Assembly (NCBI GenBank): GCA_021203685.1 | Contig: JAJQAS010000083.1 | Location: forward strand, 1 to 7,810 | DNA length: 7,810 nt | Direction of reading: 5' to 3' | Source: Clostridiales bacterium | GTDB lineage: Bacteria; Bacillota; Clostridia; Oscillospirales; Oscillospiraceae | Shown here: piece by piece, positions 1 to 4,661 of the stretch | Layout: each line of letters begins with the position of its first letter | Numbering within the stretch: the first letter of the stretch is position 1 | The notes under the pieces: model-generated | What the model saw: the letters and a program-made list of their open reading frames with translations, nothing else | What the model was told of the DNA's origin: nothing | The model's database searches: none | Program-made: the position numbers and the translations under genes

Positions 1-217
1 TCAGCGCATTGAAAGCCAGCAGCACCGGGGAGGCCAGCGTCACGGCGGCAGTCGCCACCGGGTCGTTCAGCATACCGACAAAGTAGGTGTCGGCCAAGCT
101 GTACAACACCATCACAAGGGAGCTTGCCACCGTGGGGACCGCCATTTTGACCACGGCTCTCGGCACCGGGGTCCGCTCAAAGAGTTCGATTTTTTCCTGT
201 TCTGTTTGTGCAGCCAT
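1..217 (-). CDS. MATE family efflux transporter, N-terminal part (runs off left edge)
   Basis: The minus strand opens with ATG at 217-215 and stays open for 72 codons to the window edge. The protein begins MAAQTEQEKIELFERTPVPR, a short charged cytosolic stretch, followed by a hydrophobic helix (about residues 25-42). It then has the segment LYSLADTYFVGML (about 38-50), typical of the first helix and loop of multidrug and toxin extrusion (MATE) transporters, and a second hydrophobic stretch rich in Ala and Val. Such proteins use Na+ or H+ gradients to export drugs or metabolites across the inner membrane; the substrate cannot be told from this fragment. An AGAGGA ribosome site (plus-strand 227-232) lies 9 nt upstream, supporting the start. 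The remaining helices, normally 12 in a protein of about 450 residues, are outside the window. The family call rests on the N-terminal motif only. Confidence 0.88.
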   Translation of the reverse strand, partial: MAAQTEQEKIELFERTPVPRAVVKMAVPTVASSLVMVLYSLADTYFVGMLNDPVATAAVTLASPVLLAFNAL

Positions 218-305
218 ACTGTGTGATCCTCTGTTTCGGTATTGGGCGAAATAACTTGCTTCGGCAAAAACAAATCGTCCCGTTTCTGTTCCATTCGTAC
301 TTTTT

Positions 306-334
306 ATTATAACAGCCCTGCCATACCCAAACAA
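306..334 (-). promoter_or_regulatory. Sigma-A-type promoter of the MATE gene
   Basis: Read on the minus strand, a perfect TATAAT (plus 306-311) is preceded by a TG extended -10 element and, 17 bp further up, by TTGTTT (plus 329-334) as a -35 box. Transcription would start near 299, giving a leader of about 80 nt before the MATE start codon. This is one of the two clearest promoters in the window; it is predicted from sequence only. Confidence 0.7.
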
Positions 335-335
335 G

Positions 336-360
336 GGACAACCTTGCCAAATTGTTGTCC
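336..360. repeat. 7-bp inverted repeat upstream of the MATE promoter, possible operator
   Basis: GGACAAC (336-342) and GTTGTCC (354-360) are perfect inverted copies around an 11-bp centre. The element starts 1 bp upstream of the -35 box of the MATE promoter. It also overlaps a weak plus-strand promoter candidate (TTGCCA at 344-349, 17-bp gap, TG-preceded TATGTA at 367-372). A second small palindrome, GTTATGTAAC, lies at 365-374. Position and symmetry fit a site for a dimeric regulator, but no regulator gene is visible nearby and the repeat could be chance. Confidence 0.35.
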
Positions 361-631
361 ATTTGTTATGTAACGCAGTCCAAAGTCCGCCAGACATGCG
401 CCTGCCAGCAGGCCGGACCCCATCCTCCGGCAAGCGCGGCCCCGTATGGCGCTTCCCCGTCCTCTTCCGACCACTGCCTGCAAAATCTTCCGCAATTTCC
501 CGGAACTTCTTGTTTTTCTGCCCCCGCTGTGGTAGAGCATAGGCAACAGACCGTATGGTTCGGGCAGTACGCCGACAGCGAACAGGCGACAGCCACATCA
601 ACGGGCAAACACGAGCGACAGAGGTGAGGGC
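361..631. other. Intergenic stretch without a supportable gene
   Basis: About 270 bp between the divergent MATE and L,D-transpeptidase genes. Open frames exist on both strands, but they start with poor or absent ribosome sites, are rich in Pro, Ser, Cys and Arg, and resemble no family I know. The last bases hold the ribosome site of the transpeptidase gene (GAGGTGAGG, 621-629). No strong promoter is visible close to that gene; a weak candidate at 344-372 would give a leader of about 250 nt. Confidence 0.5.
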
Positions 632-2068
632 ATGGAACAGGCACCCAAACGGGCAGCCGTCAGGCGCAGACAGAAAAGGCAGACCAGCCCCGGGGTCTAT
701 GTGCTGATCGTGGCGCTGTTTCTGGCGCTGCTGGTCTTTTTCTACGCTCTCGCGGCGCGGTATTACACCGGTCGATTCCCCAACAAAACCACCATCAACG
801 GCGTGGACGTCAGCAACATGACCGAGGCCAACGCCGTGGCCGCCCTGAACCGGCAGGTGCAGGAGTACACCCTGACCATCACGGAGCGGGACGGCGTCAC
901 AGAGGTCATCCGGGCCAGGGACATCGACCTGGCCTACGACGACACCGGCGAGGTGGCCGGGCTGCTGGCGCAGTATAACCCCGCCCTGTGGGTCACCTAT
1001 TATTTCACAGAGGACGACCTCAGCGTTTCCGGGGACACCACGTACAGCCAGACCAGGGCGGCGGAGGAGATCGCCGACCTGGACTGCTTTAACCCCCTCT
1101 ATGTGACCAAGGTGCAGGACGCCTGCCTGCAAAAAAACGACAGCGGCTATTACATCCAGGCGGAGGTGCAGGGCACCCAGCTGGACGAGGAAAAGACCAC
1201 CCAGCTGCTGCTGGACGCCCTGACCAGCCACCAGACGGAACTCGACCTGGATGCGGAAGGCTGTTATCTGGCCCCTACCGTCCTCCAGGACGACGAGACA
1301 TTGAACCAGGAGCTGGAGAAGATCAACGGCTGGCTCCAGGCGGAGATCACCTACGACTTCGAGGACGGACGGCTGGAGGTGGCGGACAACACCGTCATCA
1401 AGGACTGGATCGCCCAGCAGGAGGACGGCAGCTACGCCATTGACTACGACTTGGTCTTCGACTGGGTCAAGACCACCCTGGCCTACCAGTACGATACCTT
1501 TGGCCTGACCCATGTGGTCACCACCCACAGCGGCGAGACCCTGACCCTCACCGGCGGGGACTACGGCTGGTGCATCGACCGGCCCACCACCACCGAAGCC
1601 CTCATCGAAGCCGTGGAGGCGGGGACGGTGGGCGAGCTGGAACCCGCCTATCTCTACACCGCCCAGTCCCGGGGGGTGGACGACATCGGCGGCACTTACG
1701 TGGAGGTCAGCATTGCCGACCAGACCATGTGGTGCTACAAGGACTATGAGGTAGTGGTGGAGACCCCGGTGGTTACCGGCAACCCCAACAAGGGCAACGC
1801 CACCCCCAGCGGCAGCGTCTGGGCCTTCGACTGCCACAAAAGCCCCGCCACTCTGGGCAGCTACGTCACCCAGGGCTACAGCTCCTACGTGAATTACTGG
1901 ATGTCCTTCACCGGCAACGTGGGCATTCACGATTCCAGCTGGCGCAGCAGCTACGGCGGGGACATCTACCTGACCAATGGTTCCCACGGCTGCGTCAACA
2001 CCCCTTACGAGGCGGCGAAGAAGATCTACGAGACCGTCAGCGTGGGCACGGCGGTGTTTGTATATTGA
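632..2068 (+). CDS. Membrane-anchored L,D-transpeptidase (YkuD domain)
   Basis: This 478-residue protein likely cross-links peptidoglycan through 3-3 bonds between diaminopimelate (or equivalent) residues, or attaches proteins to the wall, at the outer face of the membrane. It starts with a basic cytosolic tail (RRRQKRQ, 11-17) and one membrane helix (about 21-42). INGVDVSNMT (55-64) is typical of the strand preceding PG_binding_4-type domains. Two such regions are likely, about 75-200 and 235-335. The C-terminal YkuD catalytic domain spans about 355-478. The active-site motif SHGCVN (451-456) carries the nucleophile Cys454 and His452; the upstream His433 in GIHDSSW completes the usual pattern. 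Length and order resemble Enterococcus faecium Ldtfm. This cysteine class is generally insensitive to most penicillins but inhibited by carbapenems (family knowledge). The ATG at 632 is preceded by GAGGTGAGG 2 nt upstream, a tight but usable spacing. It is convergent with the DUF4363 gene. The reading frame is intact and all catalytic residues are present. The exact acceptor substrate is unknown. Confidence 0.93.
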   Translation: MEQAPKRAAVRRRQKRQTSPGVYVLIVALFLALLVFFYALAARYYTGRFPNKTTINGVDVSNMTEANAVAALNRQVQEYTLTITERDGVTEVIRARDIDLAYDDTGEVAGLLAQYNPALWVTYYFTEDDLSVSGDTTYSQTRAAEEIADLDCFNPLYVTKVQDACLQKNDSGYYIQAEVQGTQLDEEKTTQLLLDALTSHQTELDLDAEGCYLAPTVLQDDETLNQELEKINGWLQAEITYDFEDGRLEVADNTVIKDWIAQQEDGSYAIDYDLVFDWVKTTLAYQYDTFGLTHVVTTHSGETLTLTGGDYGWCIDRPTTTEALIEAVEAGTVGELEPAYLYTAQSRGVDDIGGTYVEVSIADQTMWCYKDYEVVVETPVVTGNPNKGNATPSGSVWAFDCHKSPATLGSYVTQGYSSYVNYWMSFTGNVGIHDSSWRSSYGGDIYLTNGSHGCVNTPYEAAKKIYETVSVGTAVFVY

Positions 2069-2182
2069 TTAGGTCTTAGCTTTTAGCTATTAGCTCTTAG
2101 CTTGGCAGTGCTTGCTTTTTTGCTCTGCGCTTATCGTTTGAAGCACCTGACTAACAGCTAAGAGCTAGCCGCTAACAGCTCC
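2069..2182. repeat. Inverted heptamer-repeat element between convergent genes, possible bidirectional terminator
   Basis: Starting directly after the transpeptidase stop codon are five 7-bp units: TTAGGTC, TTAGCTT, TTAGCTA, TTAGCTC, TTAGCTT (2069-2103). On the other side (2148-2182), ending 1 bp before the DUF4363 stop codon, are inverse units TGACTAA, CAGCTAA, GAGCTAG, CCGCTAA, CAGCTCC. The arms 2078-2102 and 2156-2180 match as inverted copies at 21 of 25 positions. The loop adds a further pair, GTGCTT (2108 to 2113) with AAGCAC (2141-2146). The single strand can therefore form a long hairpin in either transcript. There is no classical U-run after the stem; a T6 run (2116-2121) sits inside the loop. 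A terminator or RNA-stabilising role fits the convergent position, and a mobile palindromic repeat of REP type is also possible. Confidence 0.6.
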
Positions 2183-2183
2183 C

Positions 2184-2564
2184 CTACAGCACATTTTGCC
2201 AGTTGAGCACCTCAATCTCCGCCAAATGCTCCACCTGGGCCACCAGCGCGCCGTTGGCGCTGTCGTACTCCGGGGCGGAGCGGTACTGGAGGAAGCCCAG
2301 CACCTCCTGGAACCCGGTGGTGACCTCATCGGTGTTTTCGTGGCAGAGGACGAAGGCCAGCCACGGCTCCGCCGCCGTCCACTGCTCCAGAGCCTGCTGG
2401 GTCAGCTCCTCCGCCGTGTCCCAGTCGTCCTCCGCTACGGCGGCCTCCGCCTGGTTCAGGGCGGCGGTCAGGGAGTCGGAGACCCGGGTCACCCGTGCGG
2501 TGTTCCACAGCGACCCGGCCAGCAGCAGCGCCAGCACCCCCAGGGCGATCCACAGGCGTTTCAT
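2184..2564 (-). CDS. DUF4363 family protein, membrane-anchored
   Basis: A 126-residue protein of unknown function. It begins MKRLWIALGVLALLLAGSLW: a short positive tail and one hydrophobic helix (about 4-20), either a signal anchor or an uncleaved signal. The rest is predicted to lie outside the cytosol and is acidic and helical, with EDDWDTAEELTQQALEQW (45-62) in a heptad-like pattern, then WLAFVLCHENTDEV and LGFLQYRSAPEYD. This pattern, and the position right after a DUF421 gene, match the DUF4363 family, which I recall as a frequent partner of DUF421 in clostridia. The start ATG (2564-2562) overlaps the DUF421 stop codon in ATGA, and an AAGGAGGA ribosome site (plus 2571-2578) lies 6 nt upstream, so the two genes are almost surely co-transcribed and translationally coupled. 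The TAG stop is at 2186-2184, 1 bp from the repeat element. No catalytic motif is visible. Confidence 0.85.
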   Translation of the reverse strand: MKRLWIALGVLALLLAGSLWNTARVTRVSDSLTAALNQAEAAVAEDDWDTAEELTQQALEQWTAAEPWLAFVLCHENTDEVTTGFQEVLGFLQYRSAPEYDSANGALVAQVEHLAEIEVLNWQNVL

Positions 2565-3241
2565 GAAAAGTCCTCCTTCGGGGCCAGATAGATGTTGTCC
2601 TGCTCGTCCAGGGTCATGAGAAACACCCCGCGAATGTCCTGATACCCCCGTCTGCGGAGCATTTTTTTCAGCCAGGCGTCGGTCTTGCCCAGCTGCTCCA
2701 GGTTGTGACGGATGAGCCGCCCGTCGTTGATGATGATGCGGGGCAGGCCGTCCTCCTCCGGGGCCAGTCCCAGCTGCTCCGGCGTGGCTGGCGCTTTCGC
2801 GCTGTAGAGGATGACAGACACCTGGCCGGAGTCCTCCAGCACGGCGTACTTCACCGAGGAGATGTCGGTGACCCCCTGCCGCCGCAGCTCCTCCAGCAGC
2901 TCGTCCACGGTGAGCCGGTTGCGGTCCATGGCCTGCTGCACCAGCGTCCCGTGGTCCACGATGAGGCTGGGCCTGCCGCAGAGCAACGCCCGAAAGCGGA
3001 CGCTTTTCATAGTCAACACCGAGAAGATCATGGTCAGGCACAGCAAAATCAGAATGGGCAGCACCCCGAACAGCAGGGGGATGCCGAAGTCCTGCATGGG
3101 CACCGAGGCCAGGTCGGAGACCAGCATGGTCAGCACCAGCTCCGCCGGTTCCAGCTCCCCCACCTGCTTTTTCCCCATCAGCCGGATCGCGGTGATGAGC
3201 AGCAGGTAGAGAATCACCGTCCGCGCAAAACAAACCGCCAA
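2561..3241 (-). CDS. DUF421 (YetF/YrbG-like) membrane protein, TTG start
   Basis: A 226-residue protein if started at the TTG at 3241-3239. The first part is membrane-embedded: helices at about 3-20, 34-49 and 53-76. The family signature RLMGKKQVGELEPAELV (20-36) with SDLASVPMQD (42-51) is clear. A soluble C-terminal part follows, with CGRPSLIVDHG (88-98), NRLTVDELLEELRRQG (108-123), ISSVKYAVLEDSGQVSV (127-143) and IIINDGRL (169-176), all typical of DUF421. Bacillus relatives (YetF, YkjA, YdfR) have been linked to spores and membranes, but no reaction is established. The frame continues upstream to ATG codons at 3415 and 3451, giving up to 296 residues, but that extension is basic, not hydrophobic, and crosses the carAB promoter, so I reject it. 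The TTG start is chosen by alignment with family N-termini; AGGAAGGA (plus 3256-3263) is 14 nt away, rather far, so the start is less certain than the gene. No convincing promoter was found. Confidence 0.9.
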   Translation of the reverse strand: MAVCFARTVILYLLLITAIRLMGKKQVGELEPAELVLTMLVSDLASVPMQDFGIPLLFGVLPILILLCLTMIFSVLTMKSVRFRALLCGRPSLIVDHGTLVQQAMDRNRLTVDELLEELRRQGVTDISSVKYAVLEDSGQVSVILYSAKAPATPEQLGLAPEEDGLPRIIINDGRLIRHNLEQLGKTDAWLKKMLRRRGYQDIRGVFLMTLDEQDNIYLAPKEDFS

Positions 3242-3268
3242 TAAACCGTCACCCGTCCTTCCTGTCGT

Positions 3269-3293
3269 CTGCCGCCAGCGGCACCGGCGGCAG
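3269..3293. other. GC-rich hairpin in the DUF421 leader
   Basis: CTGCCGCC (3269-3276) and GGCGGCAG (3286-3293) form a perfect 8-bp stem with a 9-nt loop. On the minus strand it lies 27 nt upstream of the proposed TTG start of DUF421 and just ahead of its weak ribosome site. On the plus strand it is followed by TTCCTTTT, but no plus-strand gene needs termination here. It may affect translation or RNA stability; no known riboswitch fold is recognisable. Confidence 0.4.
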
Positions 3294-3389
3294 TTCCTTT
3301 TGCTGTCGTTATCTTGTCCAAACAGCCGCCGCCTTATGCCTCGGACTTTTGGTGGAAGTGAGAAAACAGCAAAAAGTGTGTACAGAAAC

Positions 3390-3418
3390 TTGCAAACGGG
3401 GCGGAATTGTGTCATAAT
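3390..3418 (+). promoter_or_regulatory. Promoter of the carAB operon
   Basis: TTGCAA (3390-3395), a 17-bp gap and CATAAT (3413-3418) with a TG extended -10 dinucleotide (3410-3411) form a good sigma-A promoter. Transcription is expected near 3425, in the run AAAACAG, giving a leader of about 148 nt before carA. It is the best plus-strand promoter between DUF421 and carA. Start site not proven. Confidence 0.65.
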
Positions 3419-3431
3419 ACACCAAAACAGC

Positions 3432-3482
3432 AAAGGGGGCAGTGCGCACACACATCAGGGTGAGGCGGCGGCCCCTTTTTTT
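3432..3482 (+). terminator. Intrinsic terminator-like hairpin in the carAB leader (attenuator candidate)
   Basis: AAAGGGGGC (3432-3440) can pair with GCCCCTTTT (3471-3479): nine base pairs including one G-U. The 3' side merges into seven T residues (3476-3482). The loop is about 30 nt and may fold further. The hairpin begins only some 7 nt after the predicted start of transcription and lies 90 nt ahead of carA, so it should end part of the transcripts before the operon. No upstream antiterminator segment is obvious because almost no transcribed sequence precedes the stem. Control could therefore act by changes at the 5' end, by a bound protein, or the unit may make a short RNA of about 58 nt. 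Confidence 0.55.
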
Positions 3483-3485
3483 CAA

Positions 3486-3539
3486 ATGCGGCGCCGCACA
3501 GTCCAGTCTCGACGGATGGTGCGGTGCTTCCTCAAATAA
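3486..3539 (+). other. Possible 17-codon Arg-rich leader ORF upstream of carA
   Basis: ATG at 3486 opens a frame encoding MRRRTVQSRRMVRCFLK, ending in TAA at 3537-3539. Six of 17 residues are Arg. It lies between the leader terminator and carA, whose product feeds arginine synthesis, so an arginine-sensing leader peptide is conceivable. Against this, the bases before the ATG (CCCCTTTTTTTCAA) hold no ribosome site, and CGN codons are common in any GC-rich random frame. Listed as a hypothesis only. Confidence 0.15.
3494..3524 (+). other. Stem-loop in the carAB leader, second hairpin
   Basis: CCGCAC (3494-3499) pairs with GTGCGG (3519-3524). After one A-G mismatch, GTCC (3501-3504) pairs with GGAT (3514-3517), leaving a 9-nt loop AGTCTCGAC. 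The run ACAGTCCAG (3498-3506) resembles the start of the PyrR-binding loop of Bacillus pyr leaders (about CAGUCCAGAGAGGCU), but the following GAGGCU is absent. The structure lies 48 nt before the carA start codon. It may be a protein-binding or processing site, or of no significance. Confidence 0.35.
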
Positions 3540-3554
3540 GACAAGAGAAGGAGA

Positions 3555-3592
3555 AAGGCGGATTTTCGATCTATGAAGGCGATTTTGATCCT
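3555..3592 (+). repeat. Imperfect direct repeat across the carA start codon
   Basis: AAGGCGGATTTTCGATCT (3555-3572) is followed by ATG and then AAGGCGATTTTGATCCT (3576-3592), a near copy 21 nt on. The first copy holds the presumed ribosome site AAAGGCGG; the second encodes the family-typical start KAILIL. It looks like a small local duplication or chance likeness. Confidence 0.4.
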
Positions 3593-4658
3593 GGAAAACG
3601 GACAGACCTTTGTGGGGGAGAGCATCGGCAGCACCCGGGACTGCGTGTGCGAGATGGTGTTCAACACCTCCATGGTGGGCTATCAGGAAATTCTCACCGA
3701 CCCGTCCTACGCGGGACAGGGCGTGGTGATGACCTACCCCCTCATCGGCAACTACGGCGTCAACCACGAGGACAGCGAGAGCCGGCAGCCCTGGGCGGAG
3801 GCCCTCATCGTCCGGCACCTGGCCCCCCGGGGCAGCAACTTCCGCTGCGAGGACACGCTGGAACATTATCTGGTGGAGCACGACATCACCGGCATCCAGA
3901 ACGTGGACACCCGTGCCATCACCCGCATCCTCCGCAAACAGGGCGTTATGAACGGCATGATCACCTGCGCGGAGCATTTTCATGTGGGAGAGTGCCTGGA
4001 GAAGATCCGCCGCTACCGGGTCTCCGGCACGGTGGAGCGGGTCACCATCCCCGAGGTAGAGCATTACCCCGGCCCCGGCTACAAGCTGGCCATGTACGAC
4101 TACGGCCAGAAGACCAACATGATCAAGCGGCTCAACGACCGGGGCATGGACATCACCCTTTTCCCCGCCCACACCCACGCCCAGGTGATTTTGGACGGCG
4201 GCTTTGACGCGGTGATGCTCTCCAACGGCCCCGGCGACCCCGCCGACTGCGGCGACATCATCGCCGAGGTCAAGAAGCTCTACAACTCCGACCTGCCCAT
4301 CTTCGCCATCTGCCTGGGCCACCAGCTCATGGCCCTGGCCACCGGCGCGCAGACCCGGAAAATGCACTTCGGCCACCGGGGAGCCAACCACCCTGTCCGG
4401 GACCTGGCGCGGGGCCGCTGCTTCATCACCAGCCAGAACCACGGCTATGTGGTCATGCGGGAGAGCATCGACCCGGAGGTAGCGGAAATCAGCCACGTCA
4501 ACGTCAACGACGGCAGCATCGAGGGTCTGCGGTACAAAAACAAGAACATCTTCACCGTCCAGTTCCACCCGGAGGCCTCCCCCGGCCCGGTGGACACGGA
4601 TTATCTCTTTGACGAATTTCTGTCCATGATCGAGCGCCACAAGAAAGGAGCGTGCTGA
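3573..4658 (+). CDS. carA: Carbamoyl-phosphate synthetase small (glutaminase) subunit
   Basis: This 361-residue subunit hydrolyses glutamine and passes ammonia through a tunnel to CarB, which makes carbamoyl phosphate for pyrimidine and arginine synthesis in the cytosol. The N-terminal CPSase small-chain domain spans about 1-135 (MKAILILENGQTFVGES, FNTSMVGYQEILTDPSY, GNYGVN). A class I glutamine amidotransferase domain follows from about 170 (KLAMYDYGQKTNMIKRL, LSNGPGDP at 216-223). The nucleophile is Cys247 in FAICLGHQ; His332 and Glu334 in QFHPEASPGP complete the triad. FGHRGANHPV (266-275) and the length match Gram-positive CarA/PyrAA. The ATG at 3573 gives the canonical N-terminus; its ribosome site is probably AAAGGCGG (3554-3561), with a better AAGGAG 19 nt away that is too far. 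A promoter and a terminator-like hairpin precede it, suggesting attenuation. carB follows after 3 nt. The symbol pyrAA could be used if the gene serves pyrimidines only. Confidence 0.98.
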   Translation: MKAILILENGQTFVGESIGSTRDCVCEMVFNTSMVGYQEILTDPSYAGQGVVMTYPLIGNYGVNHEDSESRQPWAEALIVRHLAPRGSNFRCEDTLEHYLVEHDITGIQNVDTRAITRILRKQGVMNGMITCAEHFHVGECLEKIRRYRVSGTVERVTIPEVEHYPGPGYKLAMYDYGQKTNMIKRLNDRGMDITLFPAHTHAQVILDGGFDAVMLSNGPGDPADCGDIIAEVKKLYNSDLPIFAICLGHQLMALATGAQTRKMHFGHRGANHPVRDLARGRCFITSQNHGYVVMRESIDPEVAEISHVNVNDGSIEGLRYKNKNIFTVQFHPEASPGPVDTDYLFDEFLSMIERHKKGAC

Positions 4659-4661
4659 CCT

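Noticed and set aside
352..644. Overlapping open frames of about 90 codons on both strands in the spacer before the transpeptidase
   Set aside because: They lack ribosome sites, have unlikely composition and resemble no family; the plus-strand frame starts with a TTG inside the promoter region.
2196..3244. Several plus-strand frames across the DUF421 and DUF4363 genes
   Set aside because: They are antisense shadows of the two genes, Gln/Arg/Ser-rich and without family likeness.
3269..3300. GC hairpin followed by TTCCTTTT read as a plus-strand terminator
   Set aside because: No plus-strand gene ends upstream, and the T-tract is interrupted; a leader structure for the minus-strand gene is the simpler view.
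3415..3451. Upstream ATG starts for the DUF421 protein (up to 296 residues)
   Set aside because: The extra residues are basic and non-hydrophobic, unlike family N-termini, and would place the start within the carAB promoter.
3459..3575. A GTG-started frame in the carAB leader ending in TGA overlapping the carA ATG
   Set aside because: The overlap with carA is tempting as translational coupling, but there is no ribosome site, the frame runs through the terminator stem and its protein is not recognisable.
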